From NCBI RefSeq assembly GCF_002632755.1, contig NZ_NJAK01000001.1, positions 2,418,001-2,482,000 of the forward strand: a stretch of DNA of 64,000 bases. Reading direction: 5' to 3'. The position numbers and the translations under genes were made by a program. Source of the DNA: Xenorhabdus ishibashii (GTDB lineage Bacteria > Pseudomonadota > Gammaproteobacteria > Enterobacterales > Enterobacteriaceae). The number at the start of each line of letters is the position of its first letter. Positions within the stretch are counted from its first letter, which is position 1. A model generated the notes under the pieces. The model saw only the letters and a program-made list of their open reading frames with translations. It did not search any database and was not told the origin of the DNA. Of this stretch, positions 18,137 through 29,271 are shown piece after piece.

Positions 18137-19149
18137 TGTTTCAATTACAATATCTCTATGTGCTGGCAGGCGTACTCTTGATGGCTGTCGCTATCATGTC
18201 ATGGCGTGATAAAGCTAATCCTCGCCGTTTAACTACTGGTCTTTTCTGGGCGCTTTACGGTTTAATCTTCCTGATGGGGAAATGGAGTCATCATATAATA
18301 GCTATCTGGATCAGCGATGAAGCTTATGCCCAAAGAATTGCCCATATTAGTATCGGTGCGCTGGTCGTTTTTATGGCACTATTGGCAGGATTTGGTGGAG
18401 TTCAACTGGGAAATTATCATCAAAGTACCCCAGCACAACGGCTGAAAGGCGCTGATCGTCTTGGTAATAAACTATTTTCCCCCGTCCTGCTGATCCCCGT
18501 TGTCACAATCATTGGCGTGTTGATGTTTAACCACATTCCAGGCTTACAACAAGCAGTCTTTGGTGAGGGAAATCATTCAACCCTGGTGACACTCTTTTCA
18601 ATTACCCTCGGCTGCCTGATAGGATTAGTTATGGCATTACGCATAAGCCGCGATGCCATAACACAGCCAATACAGGAGACTCGCCGCCTGCTTGACTCCA
18701 TCGGTTGTGTATTCATCCTGCCACAACTTCTGGCTACGCTTGGATTACTGTTTACTACCGCCGGCATAGGTACGGTGATTTCCTACCTAACCGAAAATTA
18801 TATTGCGGTCGATAATCGTTTTATCGCTGTGGTAGCGTATGTATTTGGGATGGCTCTGCTGACTATGGTTATGGGTAATGCTTTCGCGGCTTTTCCCATT
18901 GTTACTGCCGGTATTGGTATTCCCATTTTGATCTTACAGCACGGTGGCAATCCTGCCGTTATGGCTGCCATCGGTATGTTCTCCGGCTATTGTGGTACGT
19001 TGATGACACCCATGGCAGCAAACTTCAATATTGTTCCGGCAGCCCTATTGGAACTACCTGATCGAAATGCCGTTATTAAGGCACAAATCCCCACAGGGTG
19101 CGTTTTACTGCTTACCAATGTATTTTTGCTCTATTTCCTCATGTTCTGA
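18136..19149 (+). CDS. DUF979-family membrane protein
   Basis: The 337-residue protein has about nine hydrophobic segments and the conserved-looking blocks FWALYGLIFLMGKW near the N-terminus and MGNAFAAFPIVTAGIGIP and MFSGYCGTLMTPMAANFNIV near the C-terminus. It overlaps the DUF969 gene by one base and is 23 bp upstream of pcp. DUF969 and DUF979 probably form one two-subunit permease. The link to pyroglutamyl compounds is inferred from the operon only. Confidence 0.85.
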   Translation: MFQLQYLYVLAGVLLMAVAIMSWRDKANPRRLTTGLFWALYGLIFLMGKWSHHIIAIWISDEAYAQRIAHISIGALVVFMALLAGFGGVQLGNYHQSTPAQRLKGADRLGNKLFSPVLLIPVVTIIGVLMFNHIPGLQQAVFGEGNHSTLVTLFSITLGCLIGLVMALRISRDAITQPIQETRRLLDSIGCVFILPQLLATLGLLFTTAGIGTVISYLTENYIAVDNRFIAVVAYVFGMALLTMVMGNAFAAFPIVTAGIGIPILILQHGGNPAVMAAIGMFSGYCGTLMTPMAANFNIVPAALLELPDRNAVIKAQIPTGCVLLLTNVFLLYFLMF

Positions 19150-19172
19150 TAAAACAACGATAAGGAACTGCC

Positions 19173-19820
19173 ATGAAAACTGTTTTAGTCACGGGCTTTG
19201 AGCCTTTCGGTGGTGAAACCATCAATCCATCATGGGAAGCGGTAAAGCCATTACAGGGATGTCAAATTGCAGGTGCAAATATTGAAGTTTGCCAACTACC
19301 TTGCGTTTTCGACATTTCTCTGGAACAACTCTATGCGGTAATTGAACTCGTTAAACCAGAAGTAGTGATTTCCGTTGGGGAAGCGGGAAACAGATCAAAT
19401 ATCAGTGTAGAACGCGTCGCAATCAATGTTAACGATGCCCGTATTCCTGATAACTTAGGCCAACAGCCCATTGATACCCCTGTCATTGTCGGTGGCCCGT
19501 CGGCATATTTTTCTACCCTACCCATCAAGACAATAGCCAATGAATTAAATAATGCAGGAATTCCAGCAACCGTATCCCAAACAGCGGGAACCTTCGTTTG
19601 CAATCATGTTATGTACGGTTTGCTGCACTATTTGAACCAACGTCCCCCTGCTATGCGTGGCGGCTTTATCCATGTCCCTTATTTACCTGAGCAGGCCACA
19701 AGGCATTCTGGGGCACCAAGTATGGCTGTAGAGATGGTGACCGCAGCCTTGAAAATCGCCATTGAGTCAGCATTAAGGAATGAAACAGATATTACTATCT
19801 CAGGCGGGGCAACAAACTGA
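19173..19820 (+). CDS. pcp: Pyroglutamyl-peptidase I (pyrrolidone-carboxylate peptidase)
   Basis: Pcp is a cytoplasmic cysteine peptidase of family C15 that removes N-terminal pyroglutamate from peptides. The 215-residue length is normal. The catalytic triad is visible: Glu in [19 protein letters not shown], Cys in [16 protein letters not shown] and His in [12 protein letters not shown]. An AAGGA site precedes the ATG. It is last in the DUF969-DUF979-pcp operon, closed by a strong hairpin shared with the convergent pgpA. Confidence 0.95.
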   Translation: MKTVLVTGFEPFGGETINPSWEAVKPLQGCQIAGANIEVCQLPCVFDISLEQLYAVIELVKPEVVISVGEAGNRSNISVERVAINVNDARIPDNLGQQPIDTPVIVGGPSAYFSTLPIKTIANELNNAGIPATVSQTAGTFVCNHVMYGLLHYLNQRPPAMRGGFIHVPYLPEQATRHSGAPSMAVEMVTAALKIAIESALRNETDITISGGATN

Positions 19821-19821
19821 A

Positions 19822-19850
19822 AAATAGCCACTGAATCCCAGTGGCTATTT
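19822..19850. terminator. Bidirectional terminator between pcp and pgpA
   Basis: AAATAGCCACTG at 19822-19833 pairs perfectly with CAGTGGCTATTT at 19839-19850 over a 5-base loop. It lies between the convergent genes pcp and pgpA and can serve both. Confidence 0.88.
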
Positions 19851-19853
19851 AAC

Positions 19854-20345
19854 TTAGAAGGGGAACAGTTGGTAGAAATTCAGCAGCCAGATGACAATAA
19901 CCGCAAAAATTGCTGCGATAATGTCATCCAGCATAATGCCGATACCACCTTTCACATAGCGATCAAACCAGCGAATCGGCCACGGTTTCCACATATCAAA
20001 AATGCGGAATACCACAAAACCAACTAAAATCCATTGCCAGTTGAGTACAGGGATTGCCATTAGTGTGATCCACATTCCAATGAATTCATCCCAGACGACA
20101 CAACCAGGATCTTCCACATTCATGGCATCGGCAGCTTTCTGGCAAATCACACAGCCAATGACAGTTCCCAATACAATAGTCAACCAAATTCCCCATGTCG
20201 GTAACTGCACCAACAGTAACCAGAAAGGGATCGCCGCTACTGAGCCCATTGTGCCCGGTATAATCGGCGATAAGCCACTACCGAATCCCGTAGCCAATAA
20301 ATGCCACGGATTACTCATTTTTAAGTGGCGTTTTGCATCATCCAT
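19854..20345 (-). CDS. pgpA: Phosphatidylglycerophosphatase A
   Basis: PgpA dephosphorylates phosphatidylglycerophosphate in the inner membrane to give phosphatidylglycerol. The 163-residue protein has the conserved N-terminal block [20 protein letters not shown] followed by PGTMGS, the [14 protein letters not shown] acidic motif, and three to four hydrophobic segments. Its start overlaps the end of thiL by eight bases, so the two are translationally coupled, as in E. coli. Confidence 0.95.
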   Translation of the reverse strand: MDDAKRHLKMSNPWHLLATGFGSGLSPIIPGTMGSVAAIPFWLLLVQLPTWGIWLTIVLGTVIGCVICQKAADAMNVEDPGCVVWDEFIGMWITLMAIPVLNWQWILVGFVVFRIFDMWKPWPIRWFDRYVKGGIGIMLDDIIAAIFAVIVIWLLNFYQLFPF

Positions 20346-21384
20346 GTGTTCCCTCCGTTTGATCGTTTTCTTCCTGATGTGCAGTCGGACAAGGTACTAC
20401 CGGTTTTTTATCCGTTTTAAAGTGGTCAAAGCCGTTCAGATCCAACTCAATTTCTTTGTTATTGTTAAAATAGCGGATGCCTTCTGATTCTGGCCTGATT
20501 TGCCCAATACAGCAGAAACTTGCCCCCGAATGGGCCAATGCCATATTTAACGCGCCACGGTTTAGCTCAGGTACAGTAAAGCACAACTCATAATCTTCCC
20601 CACCACTCAGCGCCCACGTCAACGCCTGTTCAGCGGGAACATATTGTTGCATCGCTTCCGAATAAGGCAGCGCATCCAGATTAATACGCGCACCGCATTG
20701 GCTGGCTTTCAGAATATGGTTGAGATCAGAAATCAATCCATCGGACAGATCAATCGCGGAAGAAGCCAGATCACGCAGAGCCTGCCCCTGCAAAACGCGT
20801 GGTTGCGGACGGAGATGACGTTTAACCAACCAATGGTGGATCGCAGGATCTTCCACGACCAAGTGTTCTTGCAACAAGGCAAGCCCTGCGGCGCTGTCAC
20901 CTAATGTTCCGGTGACATAAATCCAATCACCGTTCTTTGCACCAGCACGACGCAGCGCCCTGCCAGCCGGCACTAATCCATGCACGGTTAGCGTTAAACT
21001 CATGGGACCTTTTGTCGTATCCCCACCAATCAACTGCATACCGTAATAGTTCAATTGTTCAAACAGGCTATCACTAAACCGTTTTAACCAATCCTCATTG
21101 ACGTCAGGCAACGTTAACGCCAACGATACCCAAGCGGGATCTGCCCCAATGGCAGCTAAGTCACTGATATTGACAGCCAGTGCTTTATACGCCAAATCTT
21201 CCGGTGAGATCTCAGGAAGGAAATGGACACCAGCAACCAATGTATCTGTTGTTACCGCTAATTCTTGCTTATCAGCAACGGTCATCAGTGCACAATCATC
21301 ACCAATCCCTAGGTTTACATCACGTCGGCGGATGAGAGGGCGATTGAAGTAACGTGCAATGAGGTCAAATTCACCACATGCCAT
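20338..21384 (-). CDS. thiL: Thiamine-monophosphate kinase
   Basis: ThiL phosphorylates thiamine monophosphate to the active diphosphate. The frame opens at 21420, but the conserved start [16 protein letters not shown] begins at the ATG at 21382-21384. That gives 348 residues, somewhat longer than the E. coli protein because of an extended acidic C-terminal tail. The AIR-synthase-fold nucleotide site shows GIGDDCALM and the segment [20 protein letters not shown]. It is followed by pgpA in the usual nusB-thiL-pgpA order. Confidence 0.94.
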   Translation of the reverse strand: MACGEFDLIARYFNRPLIRRRDVNLGIGDDCALMTVADKQELAVTTDTLVAGVHFLPEISPEDLAYKALAVNISDLAAIGADPAWVSLALTLPDVNEDWLKRFSDSLFEQLNYYGMQLIGGDTTKGPMSLTLTVHGLVPAGRALRRAGAKNGDWIYVTGTLGDSAAGLALLQEHLVVEDPAIHHWLVKRHLRPQPRVLQGQALRDLASSAIDLSDGLISDLNHILKASQCGARINLDALPYSEAMQQYVPAEQALTWALSGGEDYELCFTVPELNRGALNMALAHSGASFCCIGQIRPESEGIRYFNNNKEIELDLNGFDHFKTDKKPVVPCPTAHQEENDQTEGTHG

Positions 21385-21485
21385 AATAGAATTCCAAAAA
21401 GTGACCAACGATGAGCACATGAGGCCGGATTTCCGGCCTCATGTGTAAAATCATTGAGTTATAATGGGGAACTCCTGGCAAGCAA

Positions 21486-21902
21486 TCACTTTTTCTTACG
21501 TGCTGCCGGGCCAGCTTTATCCAACACCCCATTCACGAATTTATGACTATCTTCAGCACCAAATATTTTTGCCAGTTCAATGCCTTCATTAATAGCCACT
21601 TTGTAGGGAACATCATCACGAAAGCTTAGTTCAAACATTGCCACGCGCAAAATGGCTTTTTCTACCTGACCTAACTCTTCAAGCTGACGGGAAAGATAAG
21701 GCGCCATCAAAGCATCCAATTTTGTAGCATTGACTGCTACCCCGGACAGCAATTCACGAAAATAGGTGACATCAACACCGGATACGTCCTGCTCTGACAG
21801 AAACTGCAATTCAACATCAGCAATGCTGTTTTTGGATAATTGCCATGAATAAATTGCCTGAACAGCACATTCACGAGCACGACGACGAGCAGCAGGTTTC
21901 AC
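21486..21902 (-). CDS. nusB: Transcription antitermination factor NusB
   Basis: NusB binds boxA RNA with NusE (S10) in rRNA antitermination complexes. The 138-residue all-helical protein starts [20 protein letters not shown], with the Arg-rich RNA-binding N-terminus. It contains [20 protein letters not shown] and the conserved [20 protein letters not shown]. It lies between ribE and thiL, the standard position, and is followed by about 100 bp without a gene before thiL. Confidence 0.96.
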   Translation of the reverse strand: MKPAARRRARECAVQAIYSWQLSKNSIADVELQFLSEQDVSGVDVTYFRELLSGVAVNATKLDALMAPYLSRQLEELGQVEKAILRVAMFELSFRDDVPYKVAINEGIELAKIFGAEDSHKFVNGVLDKAGPAARKKK

Positions 21903-21931
21903 AAAATTCCCCTTAATTAAAACTAAAAAGT

Positions 21932-22402
21932 TCAGCCTTTAATGGCTTTGATTACATTGATCATTTCCAATGCGGTCAAGGCAGCTTCCGCACCTTTATT
22001 GCCCGCTTTAGTTCCAGCGCGTTCAATCGCCTGTTCAATATTTTCTGTTGTCAGAACACCCAATGTAACAGGAATATTGCTGGACATTGCCACGCTGGAC
22101 AAGCCTGAGCTACATTCACCGGCAACATATTCAAAGTGGGCTGTTCCGCCACGGATAACAGTACCTAAAGCAATAACCGCATCATATTTTCGGGATTCAG
22201 CCAGCGCTTTGACCGTCAATGGCAATTCATAAGCACCTGGCACCCATACTACGGTGATATTGTCTGAAGAAACCTGACCGATGCGTTCTAACGCATCAAC
22301 AGCTCCTTCCAGCAGGCTGTCATTAATGAAGTTGTTAAAGCGGGCAACTGCAATGGCAATGCGAGCTTCAGGAGCTGCAACAACACCTTTGATTACGTTC
22401 AT
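21932..22402 (-). CDS. ribE: 6,7-dimethyl-8-ribityllumazine synthase
   Basis: The enzyme (RibE in E. coli, RibH elsewhere) condenses the ribityl pyrimidine with dihydroxybutanone phosphate to form lumazine, the riboflavin precursor. The 156-residue protein has [37 protein letters not shown], the catalytic-loop segment [20 protein letters not shown] and [20 protein letters not shown]. It lies in the ribD-ribE-nusB order. Confidence 0.97.
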   Translation of the reverse strand: MNVIKGVVAAPEARIAIAVARFNNFINDSLLEGAVDALERIGQVSSDNITVVWVPGAYELPLTVKALAESRKYDAVIALGTVIRGGTAHFEYVAGECSSGLSSVAMSSNIPVTLGVLTTENIEQAIERAGTKAGNKGAEAALTALEMINVIKAIKG

Positions 22403-22422
22403 AGCCTTCCTTATATCTTATT

Positions 22423-22446
22423 AAGATCCGCAGGGGGGCGGATCTT
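22423..22446. other. Perfect hairpin between ribD and ribE
   Basis: AAGATCCGC at 22423-22431 pairs with GCGGATCTT at 22438-22446. It lies in the 87-bp gap downstream of ribD. No T tract follows on the minus strand, so it may be an attenuating or mRNA-stabilising stem rather than a full terminator. Confidence 0.5.
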
Positions 22447-22489
22447 ATCACATTATTTTTGATTTAGGGCAATCCCAAAATCAAAACAC

Positions 22490-23596
22490 CTAGTTCGGTC
22501 GTAAGCGAAGACGCACATCAGGGCCAATCTGTTGAACATCAAACAGAGAAAATTCAGGAGCATCCGATAATTTTTGCAATTCAGGGATATCGAACAATCC
22601 ACGGGCACTATTTCCCAATACCTTAGGTGCAATATAAAGGATCAATTCATCTACCAATCCTAGCGATAACAAAGCCCCAGCTAAAGCAGGGCCGCATTCC
22701 GCCCAAACAGAATTTATCTGGCGCTTACCAAGCTGCATCATCAGCAATACTAAATCAACACCGTCACCATACGCTGGCAATAAAATCTGTTCGGTATTAT
22801 CAGGCCATTTTTCCTGATCTTGCTTAGTACGTGCTAACCAACATTCCCCTGGTTGCTGTATTACCTGATGCTGTGGAGTGACACGATTTTGGCTATCCGT
22901 AATAATACGGATGGGTTGGCGGAGCAATTCTTGCGGATAAATAGCTTGTGTTTCTGCATCCAGTTCATTCCAGCGGACAGTCAGAGAAGGATCATCTGCC
23001 AATACCGTTGCGCTGGAACTCAAAATAGCACTACATTGCGCCCGTAATTTCTGCACATTTTGGCGGGCTTCAGGTGAGGTAATCCACTTGCTTTCCCCTG
23101 ATGCCAATGCAGTCCGACCGTCCAATGATGCCCCCAGTTTCAATTGCAGGTACGGGAACCCTGTGCGCATACGTTTAAGAAAACCCTTATTCAAGGATTC
23201 CGCCTGTCCCATCATCAAACCATGTTCAATGGCAATTCCGGCTTGCTGCAATTTATACAAGCCACGTCCAGCAACTTGAGGATTAGGATCTTGCATCGCT
23301 ACCACAACTCGGCTTAAACCTGCGGCAATCAAAGCATCAGCACAAGGGGGGGTTTTACCGTGATGGCTGCACGGTTCAAGGGTAACGTAAGCGGTAGCAC
23401 CTTTAGCTTTTTCACCGGCCATGCGCAGGGCGTGAACTTCTGCGTGAGGTTCACCCGCTCGTGCATGAAAACCTTCCCCGATTATCTGCTCATCCTTAAC
23501 GATGACACAGCCTACATTCGGATTCGGGGATGTTGTAAAACGTCCCTGATACGCCAGCTCCAGCGCTCTGGACATATATATTTCATCAAGTGTCAT
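22490..23596 (-). CDS. ribD: Bifunctional riboflavin deaminase/reductase RibD
   Basis: RibD carries out the second and third steps of riboflavin synthesis: deamination of the pyrimidine and reduction of its ribosyl group. The N-terminal deaminase domain has PHAEVHALRMAG and the zinc site TLEPCSHHGKTPPC. The C-terminal reductase domain has LKLGASLDGRTALASGESKW and WAECGPALAGALLSLGLVDE. The 368 residues fit the family. It is 44 bp downstream of nrdR and in the same direction. Confidence 0.97.
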   Translation of the reverse strand: MTLDEIYMSRALELAYQGRFTTSPNPNVGCVIVKDEQIIGEGFHARAGEPHAEVHALRMAGEKAKGATAYVTLEPCSHHGKTPPCADALIAAGLSRVVVAMQDPNPQVAGRGLYKLQQAGIAIEHGLMMGQAESLNKGFLKRMRTGFPYLQLKLGASLDGRTALASGESKWITSPEARQNVQKLRAQCSAILSSSATVLADDPSLTVRWNELDAETQAIYPQELLRQPIRIITDSQNRVTPQHQVIQQPGECWLARTKQDQEKWPDNTEQILLPAYGDGVDLVLLMMQLGKRQINSVWAECGPALAGALLSLGLVDELILYIAPKVLGNSARGLFDIPELQKLSDAPEFSLFDVQQIGPDVRLRLRPN

Positions 23597-23640
23597 AGGC
23601 GGTTAGTCTGTGTTCTGGTTTTTAATAAAAATTACAGCCC

Positions 23641-24090
23641 TTAGTCTTGTAGTCTGGCAATCTCTTCACCGAATTCGCGAATATCTTCAAAGCTGCGGTA
23701 AACAGAGGCAAAACGGATATAAGCCACTTTATCCAATTTTTTCAGCGCATCCATGACAAAGTTTCCAATCATTTTGGACGGAATTTCACGCTCTCCTGTT
23801 GCCCGTACTTGTGATTTAATATGGTTAATTGCTGTTTCTACATCATCAGAGCTGACAGGGCGTTTTTCCAGTGCCTTCTGCATTCCACGACGCAATTTTT
23901 CTTCGTCGAAAGGCTCTCGAATATCATCACTTTTAATGACTCGCGGCATCACCAGTTCTGCAACTTCAAACGTAGTGAAGCGTTCATGACATTCCAGGCA
24001 CTGACGGCGACGGCGCACTTGTGAGCCATCCCCTACCAGACGGGAATCAATAACTTTAGTATCAACGGCTGCGCAAAATGGGCAATGCAT
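23641..24090 (-). CDS. nrdR: Transcriptional repressor NrdR
   Basis: NrdR represses ribonucleotide reductase genes in response to ATP/dATP. The 149-residue protein has the zinc ribbon ([17 protein letters not shown], then [17 protein letters not shown]) followed by the ATP-cone domain ([20 protein letters not shown]). It heads the nrdR-ribD-ribE-nusB-thiL-pgpA series, all on the minus strand, as in E. coli. Confidence 0.97.
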   Translation of the reverse strand: MHCPFCAAVDTKVIDSRLVGDGSQVRRRRQCLECHERFTTFEVAELVMPRVIKSDDIREPFDEEKLRRGMQKALEKRPVSSDDVETAINHIKSQVRATGEREIPSKMIGNFVMDALKKLDKVAYIRFASVYRSFEDIREFGEEIARLQD

Positions 24091-24146
24091 ATCGTTTCCT
24101 GACAGTTAACCGAAGGGATAACAGTGTACCTTGAAGTGGTGACGAA

Positions 24147-24180
24147 AAACACCCTGTCAGTAAGTACTCACAGGGTGTTT
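24147..24180 (-). terminator. Terminator after secF
   Basis: AACACCCTGT ending at 24157 pairs with ACAGGGTGTT from 24170. On the minus strand the stem is followed by TTTTCG. It lies about 35 bases past the secF stop and closes the yajC-secD-secF unit. Confidence 0.85.
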
Positions 24181-24212
24181 AAGCGATATCAGTGCTCGAT
24201 CAGGCAAAATAA

Positions 24213-25181
24213 TTAAGGAAGAATGGAAGGCTGATCTGCCCCTTCCTTCTCAACTTTCTGCTGGATCAAATGTTCACGCTTCATACCCAATTTCAAAGCC
24301 AGCGCTGAAGCAACATAGATAGAAGAGATTGTACCGATAGAAACACCGATTAACATGACCAGTGAGAAGCCCCTCAACATTTCACCACCAAAAATGTACA
24401 GCATCAATACAACCAACAATGTGGTTGCGGAAGTCATGATGGTACGGCTCAAGGTTTGGGTCAGGGAAATGTTAGTGATTTCATACGATGTACCACGGCG
24501 TATCTTACGGAAGTTTTCACGGATACGATCCGACACAACGATACTATCGTTCAATGAATAGCCGATAACGGACATCAACGACGCAACGATAGTCAGGTCA
24601 ATTTCGATACGGAACAACGACAGGATACCCAGAGTAATAATCACGTCATGCGCAAGCGCAATCACTGCCCCCAATGCCAGACGCCACTCAAAGCGGAAAC
24701 CGACATAAATCAGGATACTGATCAGCGCAATCAATAACGCCATCGCTCCGGTCTGTGCCAGTTCATTTCCCACACTTGGACCAACAAACTCCACACGTTT
24801 AACGGTGGCATCTTTATCAATATCCTGGTTAATTACCGAGATAATCTTATTACCAAGTTCTTGCCCTGCATTACCTTCCACAGGTGGCATACGAACCATC
24901 ACATCACGGCTGCTGCCAAAATTTTGCAAAAGTGGATCAGCAAAACCATGCTGGCTCAGGCTCTCACGCATCTTATCCAGATCCGCCGGTTTACTCAGTT
25001 TCACCTCAATAACCGTACCACCGGTGAAATCAAGCCCCCAGTTAAACCCACGACTCCCTATCATAATGATGGAAGCGATCAACAGTAGGAACGAAATTCC
25101 AAAGGCAACGTTGTCCCAGCGCATAAAGTCGATAACTTTACGCCCATAGTTTAATTGTTCAACAGTATAATCCTGTGCCAC
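24213..25181 (-). CDS. secF: Protein translocase subunit SecF
   Basis: SecF, with SecD and YajC, uses the proton-motive force to pull proteins across the SecYEG channel. The frame extends upstream to 25223. I chose the GTG at 25179-25181, with an AAGGAG site six bases before it, giving the normal start [20 protein letters not shown] and 322 residues. Six membrane segments are evident. The conserved blocks [19 protein letters not shown] and [20 protein letters not shown] are present. SecD ends 10 bp upstream. Confidence 0.96.
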   Translation of the reverse strand: MAQDYTVEQLNYGRKVIDFMRWDNVAFGISFLLLIASIIMIGSRGFNWGLDFTGGTVIEVKLSKPADLDKMRESLSQHGFADPLLQNFGSSRDVMVRMPPVEGNAGQELGNKIISVINQDIDKDATVKRVEFVGPSVGNELAQTGAMALLIALISILIYVGFRFEWRLALGAVIALAHDVIITLGILSLFRIEIDLTIVASLMSVIGYSLNDSIVVSDRIRENFRKIRRGTSYEITNISLTQTLSRTIMTSATTLLVVLMLYIFGGEMLRGFSLVMLIGVSIGTISSIYVASALALKLGMKREHLIQQKVEKEGADQPSILP

Positions 25182-25191
25182 AACGTGCTCC

Positions 25192-27039
25192 TTAAATTGA
25201 CAACTTATTGATACGCTTGCCACCGTACAGCAAGTTTACGATTGCACGTGTTCCCACAATAGCAGTGAACATCGAAGTCGCCACACCAATACTGGTGGTG
25301 ATCGCAAAGCCCTTGATCGAGCCAGTCCCCACTGCATACAAAATGATGGCAGTAATCAGCGTAGTCAGGTTTGCGTCGATGATACTGGAAAACGCCCCTT
25401 TATAACCTTCATGGATTGCCTGCTGTACCGTACGGCCATTGCGCAACTCTTCTTTGATACGTTCGTTGATCAATACGTTCGCATCCACGGCGACGGCAAG
25501 GGTCAAGACGATACCCGCAATTCCTGGCATAGTCAGTGTCGCCCCTGGCAACAAGGACATAATACCGACGATCAGCACCAAGTTCGCCAACAACGCAGAA
25601 CTCGCAATCAGGCCAAACTTGCGGTAATAAATCACCATAAATACGACAGAAGCAATCAGCCCCCACAAACAAGCTGCAAGACCTTGCTCAATATTTTGTA
25701 AGCCCAAAGTTGGCCCAATCGTACGTTCTTCCACAATCTGGATTGGTGCAATCAACGCCCCTGCCCGTAGTAACAAGGATAACTGACGAGCTTCAGTCGG
25801 ATTACTAATGCCAGTAATGCGGAAACTGTTACCCAAGCGCGCCTGAATAGTGGCAACGTTGATAACTTCTTCTTGCTTAACTAAAATTGCCCGTCCGTTG
25901 GCATCTTTCTTGCCGCTGTCCTTATATTCCACAAACAGCGTTGCCATTGGCTTGTGCAGATTATCTTTAGTGAAATTAGACATCGCTGTACCACCAGCGC
26001 TATCCAGGGAAATATTCACCTGCGGATAACCGTTCTCGTCTGCACTGGAAGTCGAATCGGTAATATGGTCACCTGTCAGGATAACGCGCTTGTACAGCAC
26101 AACAGGATTGCCATCACGGGTATATTTCACTTCTGAATCAGCCGGAATGCGGCCATATTGCACGACATTTTGGTCTACATTGGTATTGACCAGACGGAAT
26201 TCCAGTGTTGCAGTTGCACCGAGGATTTCTTTCGCACGGGCAGTATCCTGAATACCAGGCAGTTCAACCACGATGCGATCTGCACCTTGACGCTGAACCA
26301 GAGGTTCCGCAACTCCTAATTGGTTGACACGGTTACGCAAGATAGTGATGTTCTGCTGTACCGCATAAGAACGGGCTTCACGCAGACGTTCATCGCTCAT
26401 CACCACTTTCAGCGTGCTGTTTGCTTCATTGGAGAACACCAAATCACGGTGACGAGGTTCAAGATAGTTTTCTGCTTTAGAACGTGCATCGTCATCACGG
26501 AAACGCACTTCGACGCCATAATTATCCGTTTTGCGGATAGTAGAATAAGGAATACCTTGATCACGCAGTTCAGAACGCAGGCCATCAATGTTCTGTTCCT
26601 GCAATTTCCCTAACGCGGTTTCCATATCCACTTCCATCAAGAAATGAACACCACCACGCAGGTCAAGTCCCAGTTTCATCGGTTCAGCGGCGACGGCTCT
26701 TAACCAGACAGGCGTTGCAGGCGCGAGGTTCAGTGCAACAACATACTGTTCACCTAGTGCAGCAACCAACGCCTCACGGGCACGAAGCTGCACATCAGTG
26801 CTACTGAAACGAGCAAGAATTGCCCCATTTTCCAATGCAATGGACTTGCTCTTGATTTGATCTTTTTCTAAAACATTACGGACTTGGTCCAGCGTTTTTT
26901 CACTGGCGGCGATGCCTCGCGCGCCAGTGATTTGTACAGCCGGATCCTCACCATAAAGGTTGGGAAGTGCATAAAGCAAACCGATGAGGATCGCAGCGAT
27001 CAGCATCAGATACTTCCACAAAGGATAACGGTTCAACAC
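25192..27039 (-). CDS. secD: Protein translocase subunit SecD
   Basis: SecD is the larger subunit of the SecDF translocation motor. The 615 residues match the E. coli length. It begins with a GTG codon ([13 protein letters not shown]), preceded by AAGGGA. The first membrane helix is followed by the large periplasmic domain ([17 protein letters not shown]) and the C-terminal RND-like membrane block with [20 protein letters not shown]. It lies between yajC and secF. Confidence 0.97.
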   Translation of the reverse strand: MLNRYPLWKYLMLIAAILIGLLYALPNLYGEDPAVQITGARGIAASEKTLDQVRNVLEKDQIKSKSIALENGAILARFSSTDVQLRAREALVAALGEQYVVALNLAPATPVWLRAVAAEPMKLGLDLRGGVHFLMEVDMETALGKLQEQNIDGLRSELRDQGIPYSTIRKTDNYGVEVRFRDDDARSKAENYLEPRHRDLVFSNEANSTLKVVMSDERLREARSYAVQQNITILRNRVNQLGVAEPLVQRQGADRIVVELPGIQDTARAKEILGATATLEFRLVNTNVDQNVVQYGRIPADSEVKYTRDGNPVVLYKRVILTGDHITDSTSSADENGYPQVNISLDSAGGTAMSNFTKDNLHKPMATLFVEYKDSGKKDANGRAILVKQEEVINVATIQARLGNSFRITGISNPTEARQLSLLLRAGALIAPIQIVEERTIGPTLGLQNIEQGLAACLWGLIASVVFMVIYYRKFGLIASSALLANLVLIVGIMSLLPGATLTMPGIAGIVLTLAVAVDANVLINERIKEELRNGRTVQQAIHEGYKGAFSSIIDANLTTLITAIILYAVGTGSIKGFAITTSIGVATSMFTAIVGTRAIVNLLYGGKRINKLSI

Positions 27040-27067
27040 GGCAGTTCCCTTCGGGAAAATCGGAAAA

Positions 27068-27406
27068 TTAAATAGCCTTCATTGTACCTTTCGGCAAAAT
27101 GGCAGCAACGAAGTCACGTTTGACAGTTATTTCTGTGGTGTCATTCAAGGCTATAACAACATAACCGGTATCAGACACTTTAGAGACACGACCAACCAGA
27201 CCACCAGAAGTCAGTACTTCATCCCCTTTGGAGATGGAATCCATCAATTTTTTATGTTCTTTGGTGCGTTTTTGTTGTGGACGCAGGATCATGAAATAGA
27301 AAATCAAACCGAAAACAACCAGCATGATAATCAGAGAATATGGGCTTCCCTGAGCTTGCGCTGATGCACCAGTAGCTGCCGCAGCTTCAGAAATAAAAAA
27401 ACTCAT
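27068..27406 (-). CDS. yajC: Sec translocon accessory protein YajC
   Basis: YajC is a small single-span inner-membrane protein associated with SecDF. The frame opens at 27520, but the family start [13 protein letters not shown] lies at 27404-27406 behind a GAGGGAAA site. This gives 112 residues, with the membrane helix [17 protein letters not shown] and the conserved [17 protein letters not shown] and [17 protein letters not shown]. The upstream in-frame extension encodes a curious repeat, listed separately. Confidence 0.96.
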   Translation of the reverse strand: MSFFISEAAAATGASAQAQGSPYSLIIMLVVFGLIFYFMILRPQQKRTKEHKKLMDSISKGDEVLTSGGLVGRVSKVSDTGYVVIALNDTTEITVKRDFVAAILPKGTMKAI

Positions 27407-27420
27407 CAAATTTCCCTCAT

Positions 27421-27480
27421 TGTTATCGAAAATGTTACTGTCGAAAATATGGCTATTGAAAACATAGCTATTGAAAATCG
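27421..27480. repeat. Four imperfect 15-bp tandem repeats between tgt and yajC
   Basis: About four consecutive 15-bp units of the form (t/g)-TAT(C/T)GAAAA-(T/C)(A/G)T- are present, each containing the core GAAAA. In the frame of yajC, on the minus strand, they would encode FNSYV, FNSHI, FDSNI and FDNNE, a run of related pentapeptides. The known YajC start lies downstream, so this is probably untranslated leader sequence. Confidence 0.6.
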
Positions 27481-27545
27481 ACAGTGGCTCGATCAAAAAC
27501 CAGCCCAATATGCTACACATATTGAGACTGATTAGTCACGATAAA

Positions 27546-28670
<1,125 letters not shown>

Positions 28671-28844
28671 TTAACCTCCAGACATCAGAAAGACAGTCTG
28701 ATGCTTGACATAAAATGATGCATTCTAAACACTAATGAAGCCACTGTACACGCCAGCCTTGTGATATACAGTATGTCAATTTCTATAATTTAACCTTGCT
28801 CTTGGGCACGAACCTGCATCACATTCCACTCCGAACTTTCGCAT

Positions 28845-28865
28845 AAAAAAACCGCAGTTAAGCGG
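28845..28865 (-). terminator. Terminator downstream of the toxin-antitoxin pair (distal)
   Basis: On the minus strand CCGC-TTAACT-GCGG is followed directly by TTTTTTT, a compact canonical terminator. It lies about 50 bases past the antitoxin gene and would isolate tgt from upstream transcription. Confidence 0.75.
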
Positions 28866-28880
28866 CGTTAGAAATGAGAA

Positions 28881-28896
28881 ACCCGCGCGAGCGGGT
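28881..28896 (-). terminator. Terminator downstream of the toxin-antitoxin pair (proximal)
   Basis: On the minus strand ACCCGC-TCGC-GCGGGT is followed by TTCTCATTT. It is the first of two stems between the antitoxin stop at 28918 and tgt. Confidence 0.65.
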
Positions 28897-28917
28897 CGGG
28901 TTAACTATTTATGTCTG

Positions 28918-29271
28918 TTAAGCGACCTTATGGCGCTTATTTGCTGATTTTCTTTTTTCATTTTTCATCGCCTTGCTGTGAGCTTCTGTCAGTATCCGTT
29001 TTTTCTCACTATTAACAAAACGATTTAAAACCTGCCGGATTAACGGCTGATAACCTAATCCATTAAGATCAGCTATCATTTTCAGGTCTTCTATCAGAGA
29101 CTTATTTAACCTGATTGAAATTGGCTGTAAGTCTAGTGCCTCATTAATCAGTTCTTCCGTGATATCATCAGATACTTTAACGTGAGCCTCACTGCAACCA
29201 AGCTCACCGCTTTCCCATGCCTCATCAGTAGAAGCTATCAGGTCTGTTCGCTTATCAGTTTGTCTGCTCAT
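28918..29271 (-). CDS. BrnA/CopG-like antitoxin
   Basis: The 117-residue protein resembles antitoxins paired with BrnT-like toxins. An acidic N-terminal toxin-binding part (DEAWESGELGCSEAHVKVSD) is followed by a ribbon-helix-helix-type segment (LQPISIRLNKSLIEDLKMIA, then LNGLGYQPLIRQVLNRFV) and a basic tail. The start overlaps the upstream toxin gene by four bases, so the pair is translationally coupled, toxin first. It probably also represses the pair's promoter, where palindromes are found. Confidence 0.82.
   Translation of the reverse strand: MSRQTDKRTDLIASTDEAWESGELGCSEAHVKVSDDITEELINEALDLQPISIRLNKSLIEDLKMIADLNGLGYQPLIRQVLNRFVNSEKKRILTEAHSKAMKNEKRKSANKRHKVA

Noticed and set aside
22403..22489. 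Possible FMN riboswitch near the riboflavin genes
   Set aside because: The gap is only 87 bp, holds a single simple hairpin and lies between ribD and ribE, not before a first gene.
27407..27520. Upstream extension of yajC as real coding sequence
   Set aside because: The family start MSFF with a good ribosome site lies downstream, and the extension consists mostly of the 15-bp repeat.
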